The notes: generated by a model from the sequence alone, not told the origin. A stretch of DNA of 36,768 nucleotides from Cytophagales bacterium (GCA_022360055.1 JAKSDO010000244.1:1-36768), one strand, 5' to 3'; positions 16,486 to 25,725 are shown, numbered from the stretch's first letter. Numbers and translations: made by a program.

Positions 16486-17547
16486 TTAAAATGCATAAAC
16501 GGCTGCAACCAGGAATTGGGAAGCGCTTTTTGTCATATCGACCCCATCGGAGTTTTTATAAAAGAATTCGTCGCTTGCTCCGTCAAGTCTGAATTCGGGT
16601 ATTACCGTCAAGGGCCCTGCCTTTAGGTTTGCGGTAAGCGTAAAAGCATTTACGCTTTGCGAAGATATCTTTTGCAAATCCTCGTTTGTGAATTCTTTGA
16701 ATTTGAAGTTTTCGTATCTGAAGCCCAGCGAGAACCCATCGGTGAAGGCATATTGAGGATATAGAGCAACACCGGTGTATCCTCCGGCGTCATCACCTTT
16801 TGCCGCATAGTCGGCTGCATTCAGGCCGACATAAAGCTCATCCGTAATCTGCCAGCCGGTTGTAAGATCGATTACCGTACCCGAAGGATCTCCGGTTATG
16901 AAATTTACATATACATCCCAGCCGTCAACGGGCATGAAATAAACCTGGGCTCCAAAGTCGGAGACACCATTTATATCCTGATAGACGTTCCAGTCGTTAA
17001 AGAGGCCAACCATAAACGCAAGCCGGTCAGAGATCGCAAAATCTGCTTTTATCCCCGAGTTCTGGAACGGTCCGTTGGTAAACAGATAGGACGTTGAATA
17101 GTTGAAGTTCGCTGCCGGTGATATCACTTCATAACCTACGAATGTACCCATATAACCGGCTGTCAATGAAAAGACATCCGTAAAAGCATACGAAGCATAC
17201 AGGTTTTGAATACCTACGTAAATATCATCGAATCCATCATCCGGCTGGAATAATGGGATGGATTTAAAACTTCTCGGGCCAAAGGCAAATTCCCCGACAA
17301 AACTCGCTTTCCCCACGGTCTGAGATAGAGCTACATCGATCATACCTATGGAGATCGAATTCTGTTCATCTGCAAAGCTGGTTGGAATATTTCCTATTCC
17401 GGACTCATCTTTATACCCTGAAAAGTCATACTTCCAATATGTATCGACAGAACCTGAGATCTGCAATCCTTCGTTTTCTTCATCCTGGGCTTTTACAAAC
17501 ACAATGCTGAGGATGAGCGACAAAATAAGTAAAGTTGTTTTTTTCAT
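16486..17547 (-). CDS. outer-membrane beta-barrel porin (BBP2/OmpL-like)
   Basis: A 353-residue outer-membrane protein. The signal peptide (TTLLILSLILSIVFVKAQ) is followed by GSVDTYWKYDFSG, NIPTSFADEQNSISIGMIDVAL and other aromatic-rich alternating strands typical of the BBP2 (OmpL-like) porin family. It ends in VAAVYAF, with the C-terminal Phe used for barrel assembly. It begins 107 bases after the ammonium transporter gene on the same strand, with a terminator-like hairpin in between, so read-through co-expression is likely. Pairing with Amt suggests a nitrogen-responsive outer-membrane pore, which is an inference from position only. Confidence 0.85.
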   Translation of the reverse strand: MKKTTLLILSLILSIVFVKAQDEENEGLQISGSVDTYWKYDFSGYKDESGIGNIPTSFADEQNSISIGMIDVALSQTVGKASFVGEFAFGPRSFKSIPLFQPDDGFDDIYVGIQNLYASYAFTDVFSLTAGYMGTFVGYEVISPAANFNYSTSYLFTNGPFQNSGIKADFAISDRLAFMVGLFNDWNVYQDINGVSDFGAQVYFMPVDGWDVYVNFITGDPSGTVIDLTTGWQITDELYVGLNAADYAAKGDDAGGYTGVALYPQYAFTDGFSLGFRYENFKFKEFTNEDLQKISSQSVNAFTLTANLKAGPLTVIPEFRLDGASDEFFYKNSDGVDMTKSASQFLVAAVYAF

Positions 17548-17593
17548 TTTTAAAGAATTTAATAGTAATAAATGGTTATAAAATTTGAGTTTT

Positions 17594-17631
17594 AAAATCG
17601 CGAGGCAATCGACTGATTACCCCGAGATTTT
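17594..17631 (-). terminator. attenuator-like hairpin between amt and the porin gene
   Basis: On the minus strand AAAATCTCGGGG pairs with CCTCGCGATTTT (10 of 12 pairs, one of the others G-T) around a 14-base loop and runs into TTTTAAAA. It sits just past the amt stop and before the porin start, a place where partial termination could set their ratio. Confidence 0.55.
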
Positions 17632-17653
17632 ATGGATCCTGAGAAACTTATTT

Positions 17654-19009
17654 TTATTCCACAACAATCGTATATCCTCTGATTCCGTGTTCGTGGCTAT
17701 CCAAACCATCAATTTCGTGCTCTTCGGAAACCCTGACCCCAATTGTCTTCTTAAGAATAAAGAATATTAAGAATGCACATGGGAATGCAACTACCGCATA
17801 GGATAGTACGCCTATTACTTGCGTCCAGAATGTGTGATCCGGATTCGCGGAGAAAATTCCGACAGCAAGCGTGCCCCAGATTCCGCAAGTTAAATGCACA
17901 GAGACCGCGCCGACCACATCGTCTAATTTGAGTTTGTCTAACGTGATCGCCGAAAGCACGACCAATATACCGGATACGGCACCAATAAATAATGCGGAAT
18001 TGATGGAAACGGAATCCGCCCCAGCCGTGATCCCCACCAAACCGGCGAGTATTCCGTTTAATACCATGCCTAAATCCATCCTTTTAAAGGTGATGTATGA
18101 GGTGAGGAATCCGAATAAACCTCCGGTGCACGCTGCGAGCGATGTGGTCACCAATACGTATGATACGGCATCCGGATCTGCCGAAAGGACAGAGCCGCCG
18201 TTAAATCCAAACCAGCCCAGCCACAAGAGGAATACCCCGATTACTGCCAACGGTACGGAAGAACCCGGCTTATCAATAACCTTTCCGCTTTCATATTTTC
18301 CAAGTCTCGGCCCGATAACGATAATTCCGGCCAAGGCGCCCCATCCGCCCACCGAGTGAACCAATGTAGAACCTGCAAAATCGTAAAAGTTCATGGCATC
18401 CAACCATCCGAATCCCCATTTCCAGCTTCCCAGAAACGGATATACGACTCCCACATATATTAATGTAAATATCATGTAGGCCGACAGTTTAACCCGTTCG
18501 GCAATTGCTCCGGATACGATCGTTGCTGCAGTTGCGGCAAACATGCCCTGAAAGAGAAAATCAGTCCAGTAAGTATAGCCGCCACTTGCATAATCAATCG
18601 ATGCACCGCCTGTCGCGGGATCAAAACCGATACCAAAACCAGCAAACCCAAAAACGCCATCGATGATGTTGAATTCGCCCGGATACATCAGGTTAAATCC
18701 GAGGAAGCAATATGTGACGATACCTATGATCGGTGTAATTGTGTTCTTAAAAAGGATATTCACCGTATTTTTAGCTTGCCCGAATCCTGCTTCGACACCG
18801 GCAAAGCCAAGGTGCATTATAAAAACCAAAGCCGTTGCGAGCATCATCCAAACATTATTCGCCGTGAATAATGCCGAAGCGGCGGCATCTGCTGCTTCGG
18901 CTGCAGTTGTAGCAACATCAAGCAATAAGACGTCAGAAAATAATGCCGGACTCTTGGTACCGGAAATTATACCCGAGTCCGCAATTAAACCTGTAAACAA
19001 AGTTTTCAT
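17654..19009 (-). CDS. amt: ammonium transporter (Amt family)
   Basis: A ~451-residue inner-membrane channel for ammonium with the eleven-helix Amt/Mep/Rh fold. The conserved twin histidines that line the pore are His218 in GSTLVHSVGGWGAL and His372 in AVSVHLTCGIWGTL. Other landmarks are HLGFAGVEAGFGQAKNT near residue 67 and the C-terminal cytosolic tail HEHGIRGYTIVVE. The frame is open to 19018 through a TTG, but ATG 19009 (MKTLFTG) is the normal start. The N-terminal stretch up to residue 50 is Ala-rich and longer than in E. coli AmtB. No glnK/PII gene is next to it, although the tail that usually contacts PII is present. It heads the minus-strand ammonium cluster. Confidence 0.95.
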   Translation of the reverse strand: MKTLFTGLIADSGIISGTKSPALFSDVLLLDVATTAAEAADAAASALFTANNVWMMLATALVFIMHLGFAGVEAGFGQAKNTVNILFKNTITPIIGIVTYCFLGFNLMYPGEFNIIDGVFGFAGFGIGFDPATGGASIDYASGGYTYWTDFLFQGMFAATAATIVSGAIAERVKLSAYMIFTLIYVGVVYPFLGSWKWGFGWLDAMNFYDFAGSTLVHSVGGWGALAGIIVIGPRLGKYESGKVIDKPGSSVPLAVIGVFLLWLGWFGFNGGSVLSADPDAVSYVLVTTSLAACTGGLFGFLTSYITFKRMDLGMVLNGILAGLVGITAGADSVSINSALFIGAVSGILVVLSAITLDKLKLDDVVGAVSVHLTCGIWGTLAVGIFSANPDHTFWTQVIGVLSYAVVAFPCAFLIFFILKKTIGVRVSEEHEIDGLDSHEHGIRGYTIVVE

Positions 19010-19018
19010 AGTAAACAA

Positions 19019-19930
19019 TTAAATGAGAAAATTGAAATAATTAAACAATAACTTAATAATATAACCTTATTATGTTGCAAATAATTAACTGTAACAATTA
19101 CCATGTCAGTCTATCAATACCGGAGAAATTGCATACTTAACACGGATTTTAACAGTAAAATCAATTACTTCAACAAATGTAGAAAGCAAATCATCAATTA
19201 AAAAATTATTAATAATAAAGACATTATGCGCAATTATTCACTTCATATATGTAAAAAACATATAATATATTCAGCAAAACAATATATATATTGATAATAT
19301 TTCAATTATATCGAGTGTTTGCGAGAATAAGGGTACATAATAAAATATAATTATATTGTCTTTAAATTGCATTTAAACAAGAAAAAATAAATTTCCATGC
19401 CCTATTTTTGTAAAAATTTATCTGATAGGGTCAAAAATATCAATTACAACATAATTTTATTGCATAATAAATTTATCAAGGGTATAAAATCAAATACAAT
19501 TATTACAAATATCGCAAATAAAGTTTTTAGAGGGTATCGAAGTGTGCATTAAAACAAAAATGATTTAAATCGTAAATAAATTATCATTATAACATAATTA
19601 AGATTTTGAGAATAGGGCACGCGCTCATTGCGCATTAAAAAAAATACCGGAACAAATTGATTCCATGAGGGTTAAGCGCAGACCAATCAAAATAACGCTG
19701 TACGAAATATTAGATTAGTGCAAAATCAAATTTTACTTAATTTATATTAAATGTGAATTTTCCGGTAATATTTTTGGCAATGCTTGCATCTACAAGATCT
19801 TTTAGTACCTTACATATATAATTGTCTTGAGCAGAATTAAATAAAAACTATTTTGGTTCATTTATTGTACTGTGACAATGGCAGTTTATAATCATTTTTA
19901 AAGAGTTATAATATTTCTTTAAAAAGTACA
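19019..19930. other. long AT-rich intergenic region
   Basis: About 910 very AT-rich bases between two divergent genes without an ORF on either strand. It contains several short inverted repeats (GATTTTA-acag-TAAAATC at 19145-19162; CCCTAT and ATAGGG around 19400-19434), a TATTTTTG -7 match at 19403-19410 that faces no gene, and ATTGT-N6-ACAAT at 19864-19879 upstream of the small gene. No rRNA, tRNA or named RNA is recognisable. It must hold the amt promoter. Confidence 0.55.
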
Positions 19931-20257
19931 ATGACACCACAACAAAAAAATATCAATATTGTCCACAACTGTGAAGAGCATTTATTTAACTGGCTGAAAC
20001 ATGTTCTTCAGGAACACGGGGTATCAATCGATGAAACAAGCAACCTAACAGAGGTACTCTCGATATATGAAAATGAACTCGATTCTTTAAGGCAGCATTT
20101 AAAACCACTTCAGAAATGGAATAAGATCAAAGATGAGTGCTACAACCTGTCAAACAAGCTGAATGGTCAGGGTGAGTATGACGAACAACTATATGCGCTT
20201 TCGGAAAAGGCTGCTTTCGAAGGCCAGATTTTGTGGTTAACCATTCGCGAAAGCTAG
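19931..20257 (+). CDS. small helical protein of unknown function
   Basis: A 108-residue soluble protein without signal peptide or membrane segment. I do not recognise the family. It appears mostly helical (NCEEHLFNWLKHVLQEHG; YENELDSLRQHLKPLQKWNKIKDECYNLSNKL), with a possible short coiled coil around residues 45-78. TAATATTTC just upstream is a weak -7 candidate. Coding character is supported by the clean ATG, normal codon use and a single uninterrupted frame in an otherwise AT-rich, stop-dense stretch. Neighbours give no hint: it is isolated between two long non-coding regions. Confidence 0.6.
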   Translation: MTPQQKNINIVHNCEEHLFNWLKHVLQEHGVSIDETSNLTEVLSIYENELDSLRQHLKPLQKWNKIKDECYNLSNKLNGQGEYDEQLYALSEKAAFEGQILWLTIRES

Positions 20258-20994
20258 GGGTTCATTTTCTTTGTACTGCAAAATACCTATAATACATCTT
20301 TTTTGCCGGCGATCTGCTGTTGGATATTTCTTTTATATTGCCGAAATCCGGAGGATCGAAATGCGGAAAAAGAGGACCGATTGACCTCGGTAAGCACTTG
20401 TACGGAACCGGGAAATTGACCTTTTATACGGCATGGCCTGTTTCATCTGTCTATATTTTTTTAGGTTGTCGACACACAGAGCAATATAATCATGCTTGTG
20501 TGTATCCTGAATTTGCTCCGGTCCTGCCGGTTTCATTGGATCAATCCGAAAACCCGTGGGAAAGGATATAAAACGGTTATTTGCAAGATCCTCTGAAAAG
20601 TAAGGATTTCTACCATTGGTCATAAAAGTATCTGACACAGGAAAACCAACCGGTTCACAGAGATGTTTTTGATCATCTGTATGCCAGGGCACTCAGAGCC
20701 ACACAGCGTTTTGAGAAGAAGTCCGGGCGAGACGCTCAAATTAAGTTACAAGTAACGTGTCATTCCGAGGCCTAACTTTTTATTTACCACTGGAAAAAAT
20801 ATTTATGTATGATTTCCCAAATCCCACAGAAATACCGATGGATCCGTTTCATTTTGAATGAAAAGACGTGTATTGAGCTGCGAAATCCTGTTGATCCCAA
20901 TTTTAAATTTACTCGGACACCGCTAATTTTATATATTAAAACGAATCCCCTATTTTGTGGACAATAATCACTCATTTGTATACGCACTAGGCAC
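20258..20994. other. gene-poor region with a decayed repeat
   Basis: About 740 bases without a convincing gene. The 119-codon minus-strand frame at 20333-20692 lies over repeat copies (20430-20560) and looks like a relic rather than a working gene. Palindromes GTTAC-AA-GTAAC (20745-20756) and TTTCATT-TTG-AATGAAA (20847-20863) occur to the right of the repeat. The promoter of the following gate protein should lie near 20950. Confidence 0.5.
20430..20560 (-). repeat. mosaic intergenic repeat carrying pieces of three other copies
   Basis: Read on the minus strand, 20560-20538 matches the start of the 5747-5854 repeat, 20536-20471 matches 33651-33714 with a two-base indel and three substitutions, and 20448-20430 (AGATGAAACAGGCCATGCC) matches 36626-36644. 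It is the most complete copy and shows how the pieces were once ordered. Its ACACAC and GTGTGT blocks could form a stem. Confidence 0.75.
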
Positions 20995-22227
20995 ATGGTT
21001 CTTAATTATATCTGGATTTCTTTTTTTCTGATTGCTTTTATGATCGGTTTGGTCCGATTGATTTTTTGGGGAGATGTCGAAATCTTCCCAAATTTGTTCA
21101 ACGCTACCATGGACATGGCGAAGCTTGGTTTTGAGATCTCTCTTGGCCTGACCGGCGCCATGACCCTTTGGCTGGGCATTATGAAGATCGGCGAGAACGG
21201 AGGGATCGTTTCCATTTTCTATCGATTGACCGGACCTTTGCTGCGCAAAATATTCCCGGATATACCTGCAAACCACAAGCTGTTCGGCCCTCTTATTATG
21301 AATGTTTCGGCGAATATGCTCGGGCTGGACAACGCCGCAACTCCAATGGGGATCAAAGCTATGGAAGGCATGCAGGAACTCAACAAAAATGAGGACCGCG
21401 CCTCCAATGCACAGATCATGTTTCTGGTATTAAATACATCCGGGCTAACCATCTTACCGATAAACGTCATGGTAATCCGGGCTCAAATGGGCGCTGCAGA
21501 CCCATCCGACATCTTTATTCCAATCTTGCTTGCGACTTTTTTTTCTACACTTGCCGGACTGATCATCGTTTCGATCTATCAAAGAATAAACTTGCTAAAC
21601 CGTACCGTATTGCTGTATGTGGGGTCTTTGACAGCTTTGATCGTTCTGTTGATCGGATATTTAAACACTCTTCCGCAGGAGAAGATAGCCGCAATCTCCT
21701 CGGTGACGTCCAATCTGATCCTTTTCTCTGTAATAATTGCTTTTATCATACTCGCCGTTATAAAAAAGGTAAATGTCTACGAATCATTTATTGAGGGCGC
21801 CAAGGAAGGATTTACGATTGCAATAAAAATTATCCCTTTCCTAGTGGCAATGCTGGTAGCTATCGGAGTTTTTCGCACCTGCGGAGCCCTGGATTATCTG
21901 GTGGACGGCGTAAGATACCTGGTATCGCTGACAGGGATCAATACAGAATTTGTCGATTCATTGCCCACCGCATTTGTGCGGCCATTAAGTGGAAGCGGCT
22001 CAAGAGGGATGATGGTCGAAACAATGAACACATTCGGAGTCGACTCTTTTGCCGGCAGGCTCTCTTCGGTTATGCAAGGGACTACCGAAACTACGCTTTA
22101 TGTTGTTGCGGTTTATTTTGGATCTATCGGGATCAGGAATACGAGGTACGCAATTACATGCGGCTTATTCGCTGACCTGGCAGGCATCGTGGCTGCAATT
22201 TTTTTAAGTTATTTATTTTTTCATTAA
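20995..22227 (+). CDS. nucleoside-recognition (Gate) domain protein, fused SpmA-SpmB
   Basis: A 410-residue inner-membrane protein with two Gate (nucleoside-recognition) domains in tandem. Residues ~1-200 correspond to spore-maturation protein A (WLGIMKIGENGGIV; LFGPLIMNVSANMLGLDNAATPMGIKAM). Residues ~240-410 correspond to SpmB (EGAKEGFTIAIKIIPFLVAMLVAIGVFR; PTAFVRPLSGSGSRGMM; QGTTETTLYVVAVYFGS). In spore formers these are separate proteins; the fused form is usual in non-sporulating Bacteroidota, where it probably acts as a transporter or membrane-assembly factor of unknown substrate. ATG 20995 opens directly into the first helix. There is no operon partner. Confidence 0.9.
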   Translation: MVLNYIWISFFLIAFMIGLVRLIFWGDVEIFPNLFNATMDMAKLGFEISLGLTGAMTLWLGIMKIGENGGIVSIFYRLTGPLLRKIFPDIPANHKLFGPLIMNVSANMLGLDNAATPMGIKAMEGMQELNKNEDRASNAQIMFLVLNTSGLTILPINVMVIRAQMGAADPSDIFIPILLATFFSTLAGLIIVSIYQRINLLNRTVLLYVGSLTALIVLLIGYLNTLPQEKIAAISSVTSNLILFSVIIAFIILAVIKKVNVYESFIEGAKEGFTIAIKIIPFLVAMLVAIGVFRTCGALDYLVDGVRYLVSLTGINTEFVDSLPTAFVRPLSGSGSRGMMVETMNTFGVDSFAGRLSSVMQGTTETTLYVVAVYFGSIGIRNTRYAITCGLFADLAGIVAAIFLSYLFFH

Positions 22228-22299
22228 GAATCTGTCTGAACAATATGTATGGATTGCGAAGATAATATTACATTCGCATCTTAATTTTAATACTTCAGT

Positions 22300-22307
22300 T
22301 ATTTTTG
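22300..22307 (+). promoter_or_regulatory. -7 promoter element
   Basis: TATTTTTG matches TAnnTTTG exactly, 37 bases before the ATG of the 148-residue protein at 22345. The sequence upstream is too AT-rich to single out a -33 element. Confidence 0.5.
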
Positions 22308-22344
22308 CAACTCATTTTTTACACGTTTAAAGTCATAGCAGAAT

Positions 22345-22791
22345 ATGATAAAAGAGAAAAAGCAGGATAAAGTTTATGATTTGGCAAAGAACCATTTTCT
22401 GGGTGATTTCCCGGCATCGCTTCCTATCGAAAAAGCTTATTTGCATATTGGGATTTATATGGGCTGGGTAATAGATAATGAGTTGTATTCGGAATACTTT
22501 GAAGATGAGGCCTCTACGGAGATTTATCGCTTTACACGAAGGGAGATCGGCTGCATCATCCTGGCAGAGATCTGGAATGGCGCCCTGAGTCATGAGTTGT
22601 TTAATGATGAGACAAACCTGTTCACTTTCTACTACTATGCGGGAGGTATTTTCAAAAAAGACTATTACAGTGTGCTGGTTAAATCGCATAAAACGATTTA
22701 CCACGTCGAGGACAACTGGGAGAATTTTGAGATGATCAGCGACCGGATGTCCGAACGCTTTGAGGAATGGAAAAAGCTCACCAATACCTAA
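22345..22791 (+). CDS. soluble protein of unknown function
   Basis: A 148-residue cytosolic protein. It resembles a group of short bacterial proteins that carry a YYAGGxxxxDY motif (here FYYYAGGIFKKDYYSVL at residues ~93-109; the DUF7832 type is my best guess, held loosely). The N-terminal half has an aromatic-rich helix (AYLHIGIYMGWVIDNELYSEYF). There is no signal peptide. The gene has its own promoter candidate at 22300 and ends nine bases from the stop codon of the convergent tex gene, so the two 3' ends are close-packed. Confidence 0.7.
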   Translation: MIKEKKQDKVYDLAKNHFLGDFPASLPIEKAYLHIGIYMGWVIDNELYSEYFEDEASTEIYRFTRREIGCIILAEIWNGALSHELFNDETNLFTFYYYAGGIFKKDYYSVLVKSHKTIYHVEDNWENFEMISDRMSERFEEWKKLTNT

Positions 22792-22800
22792 TTCCTAAAT

Positions 22801-25047
22801 TCAGTTGAATTTGTTCCTCAACCGTGCCAGCTTGTCTTCCATTGTTTCCCCGGATTTCCTGACGGATTTTTGAGAAGCCCTTTCACTTCGTCTGGGTCCG
22901 GTCTTTTCACTAAAGGGATCCGACTTCATAGACAATGAAATCCGTCCTCTCGGGATATCCACTCCGATAACCGTCACTTCGACCTTCTGTTGAACTTTTA
23001 CGAAATTCGCAGGATTCTCGACAAAGCGGTCAGCGATATGACTCTTGTGGACCAAACCGTCCTGGTGAACTCCAACATCTACAAAAGCGCCAAAATTTGT
23101 GACGTTCGTAACAATTCCATTAAGTGACATGCCCACCTTCAGATCTTCCATATCGTGCACATGCTCATCAAATTCCATTTTTTCGAATGCCTCTCTGGGG
23201 TCACGGCCGGGTTTTTCAAGTTCGGCCAGAATGTCCCTGAGCGTTGGCAGACCGATTGTATCCGTAATGTACTTCTCCGGCTTTATGGAATCCCGGAGTT
23301 TTTTCTCCTTGATCAATGCCTCGATACCGGCGTCAATATCCTTCGACATCGCTTCCACAATGCCATAACTCTCCGGGTGGACCGCACTGTTGTCCAGCGG
23401 GTTATCGGCATTTTTTATTCTTAAAAAACCTGCCGATTGCTCAAATACTTTCTCGCCCAGGCGGGGCACCATTTTCAATGCGGCCCTGTTCGGAAAAGGT
23501 CCGTGCGCATTTCTGTAATCGATGATATTTTTGGCCAATGCCGGCCCAAGTCCGGATACATAGCTCAACAGCTCCCTGCTGGCCGTGTTTACCTCGACGC
23601 CTACCGCATTTACACAGCTTACTACAATATCGTCCAGTCCCTGCTTCAGAGCATGTTGGTCTACGTCATGCTGATATTGTCCTACTCCTATGGATTTTGG
23701 ATCGATTTTTACCAACTCTGCCAGCGGGTCCATCAATCTTCGTCCGATCGACACCGAGCCCCGAACCGTTACATCCTGGTCCGGGAATTCTTCCCGGGCC
23801 ACCTCGGAAGCCGAATACACGGATGCACCGCTTTCATTCACCATTACAACCAGTATTTCTTTCGGAAGCCCGATAGATTTCACAAAGCTCTCGGTCTCTC
23901 GTGCGGCTGTTCCATTCCCAATTGCTACCGCTTCAATCCCGTACTTGGCGCAAAGCTCATGGATAACAGCGGCTGACCGGACGGTATTTTTTTGCGGCTC
24001 GTTGGGGAAAATAGCTTCGTGGTGGAGCAGTTTCCCCTGTCGGTCCAGGCATACCACTTTGCAGCCGGTTCTGAATCCCGGATCGATCGCCAGGACATTT
24101 TTTGCCCCCAGTGGAGACGACAAAAGCAATTCCCGTAAGTTTTCCTTGAAAACAGCAATCGCTTCCTGGTCCGCTTTCTTTTTAGTTTCAATCCGTATTT
24201 CGGTTTCGATTGAGGGTTTTAGCAACCTCTTGTACGCGTCCTTTATTGCCAATTCAATTTGGGCGGAAGTCTCATTTGCCCCCTTTAAATAATCTTTTTC
24301 GATCGTTCTGAATACATCCTCTTCGCTCGGGCTTATATCCAGACTTAAAAACATTTCTTTTTCACCGCGGCGCATGGCGAGAAGCCGGTGGGAGGCCACT
24401 CGATTCACAGGTTCTTCCCATTCAAAATAATCTTTAAATTTCGCCGCAGCTTCTTCTTTGCCTTTGATCACCTTGGATCTAATGATGCCCCGGGTTAGAA
24501 ATAACTTCCTTATCCCGGCTCTTACATCGGCATCTTCATTAATTTTCTCCGCTACGATATCTCTCGCTCCTTGCAACGCTTCCTCTTCATTTTTTACGCC
24601 TCTTTCTTCATCGATGTATCTGTGTGCTTCGAAAAGTACATCGATCGGCTTCTGAAGCAATAACGTGTCGGCCAACGGCTCCAGGCCTTTTTCTCTGGCA
24701 ATTGAAGCCCTTGTTTTTCTTTTTGGTCTGTAAGGCAAGTAAATGTCTTCCAGGGTCGACATGGTCTCAGCCGCGTTGATTTTTTTTTCGAGCTCCGGAG
24801 TGAGCTTGCCCTGCTCTTCGATTGATTTCAAAATAGCTTCCCTTCGCTTATCCAGTTCTTTGAGTTGATCTGTTCTGTCTCTGATTTTAGCAATAATAAC
24901 TTCGTCCAAACTTCCGGTCGCTTCTTTTCTGTACCGGGCGATAAACGGAACCGTGCCGCCATCCTCGATCAAAGAAATTACGGCATTGACTTGTTGTGCT
25001 CGAATGCCTAACTCAGTGGCAACGACATTTGAATAGTTTTTTATCAT
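22801..25047 (-). CDS. tex: Tex family RNA-binding transcription accessory protein
   Basis: A 748-residue cytosolic nucleic-acid-binding protein of the Tex/YhgF/Spt6-like family, involved in transcription and stress physiology. Domains follow the family order: an N-terminal helical Tex_N region (VISLIEDGGTVPFIARYRKEATGSLDE, residues ~23-50), the YqgF/RNase H-like fold (NVLAIDPGFRTGCKVV near 325), tandem helix-hairpin-helix segments (SGLGPALAKNIIDYRNAHGP near 510), and a C-terminal S1 domain (VGMSLNGIVTNVTNFGAFVDVG to GRISLSMKSDP, ~655-725). Length is normal and the gene appears intact. Confidence 0.96.
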   Translation of the reverse strand: MIKNYSNVVATELGIRAQQVNAVISLIEDGGTVPFIARYRKEATGSLDEVIIAKIRDRTDQLKELDKRREAILKSIEEQGKLTPELEKKINAAETMSTLEDIYLPYRPKRKTRASIAREKGLEPLADTLLLQKPIDVLFEAHRYIDEERGVKNEEEALQGARDIVAEKINEDADVRAGIRKLFLTRGIIRSKVIKGKEEAAAKFKDYFEWEEPVNRVASHRLLAMRRGEKEMFLSLDISPSEEDVFRTIEKDYLKGANETSAQIELAIKDAYKRLLKPSIETEIRIETKKKADQEAIAVFKENLRELLLSSPLGAKNVLAIDPGFRTGCKVVCLDRQGKLLHHEAIFPNEPQKNTVRSAAVIHELCAKYGIEAVAIGNGTAARETESFVKSIGLPKEILVVMVNESGASVYSASEVAREEFPDQDVTVRGSVSIGRRLMDPLAELVKIDPKSIGVGQYQHDVDQHALKQGLDDIVVSCVNAVGVEVNTASRELLSYVSGLGPALAKNIIDYRNAHGPFPNRAALKMVPRLGEKVFEQSAGFLRIKNADNPLDNSAVHPESYGIVEAMSKDIDAGIEALIKEKKLRDSIKPEKYITDTIGLPTLRDILAELEKPGRDPREAFEKMEFDEHVHDMEDLKVGMSLNGIVTNVTNFGAFVDVGVHQDGLVHKSHIADRFVENPANFVKVQQKVEVTVIGVDIPRGRISLSMKSDPFSEKTGPRRSERASQKSVRKSGETMEDKLARLRNKFN

Positions 25048-25109
25048 CTATATTTGAATGTAAATGGTCCGAATGTATTGAAGGTCACAAGTTGTTAAAA
25101 AAAACCGGG

Positions 25110-25117
25110 CAAAAATA
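25110..25117 (-). promoter_or_regulatory. -7 promoter element of tex
   Basis: On the minus strand this reads TATTTTTG, an exact TAnnTTTG match, about 60 bases before the tex start codon in the short divergent spacer shared with the thioredoxin gene. Confidence 0.55.
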
Positions 25118-25143
25118 GCATTTTGATTTAGAGATAAGACATA

Positions 25144-25725
25144 ATGAAAAAGAAAAAATCCTTAAAAAGGGAAATAATCGAATGGATCATTTTTCTGGGT
25201 GTTATCGGTTTTCTTTTTGGCACCGGCCTGCATACCCCGGTCTTTGGATTTATTCAGGGTTTGATATTAAAGACCGGAGTAATTCAGCCTTCAATCGATC
25301 CGAAGGAGACCGCTAAAGCCGATTATGATTTTATGTTGGTAGATCAGAAAGGGAAACATGTAAAATTTGAAACCTTTGAGGGAAAAGTGGTTTTTGTAAA
25401 TTTCTGGGCGACATGGTGCCCACCCTGTGTAGCCGAAATGCCTGATATTCATGATTTATACAACAATATGAAATCGAAAGATGTGGAGTTCGTACTTATC
25501 TCGCTGGACGATGATTTTCAAAAAGCAAAGCAGTTTGTACATCGAAAAGATTTTGAATTTCCAATATACCAATTGGCCGGCCCGCTGCCGCCCGTCTACG
25601 AAAGCAGCGCCATCCCTACCACCTATGTAATTTCTCCGCAAGGCGAGATTGTGGTTTCAAAGTCGGGCATGGCAAAGTACAATACGAAGAAGTTCAGAAG
25701 TTTTTTGGAGGAGTTAAAAAATTAA
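25144..25725 (+). CDS. membrane-anchored TlpA-like thioredoxin
   Basis: A 193-residue thiol-disulfide protein. A single N-terminal transmembrane helix (IIEWIIFLGVIGFLFGTGL, residues ~10-29) anchors a periplasmic thioredoxin domain (residues ~58-193). The redox motif is FWATWCPPC with Cys92 and Cys95, and the cis-proline loop is SAIPTT with Pro158. The WCPPC motif and layout are those of TlpA/ResA-type reductases, used in cytochrome c maturation or reduction of periplasmic disulfides. The octaheme cytochrome some 4 kb downstream would need such a function, but nothing ties the two genes directly. The gene is alone and divergent from tex. Confidence 0.9.
   Translation: MKKKKSLKREIIEWIIFLGVIGFLFGTGLHTPVFGFIQGLILKTGVIQPSIDPKETAKADYDFMLVDQKGKHVKFETFEGKVVFVNFWATWCPPCVAEMPDIHDLYNNMKSKDVEFVLISLDDDFQKAKQFVHRKDFEFPIYQLAGPLPPVYESSAIPTTYVISPQGEIVVSKSGMAKYNTKKFRSFLEELKN

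Noticed and set aside
19775-19788. Sigma-54-like promoter TGGCA...TTGCA upstream of the small gene at 19931
   Set aside because: The GG and GC elements are two bases too close for a -24/-12 promoter.
20333-20692. 119-codon minus-strand frame as a gene
   Set aside because: It overlies the repeat mosaic; the partner copy at 33651 has a two-base indel that breaks the frame, and the protein resembles nothing I know.
23437-24292. Long plus-strand frames (179 and 200 codons) opposite tex
   Set aside because: They are shadows of the intact tex gene on the minus strand, with Ser/Arg/Pro-rich low-quality translations.
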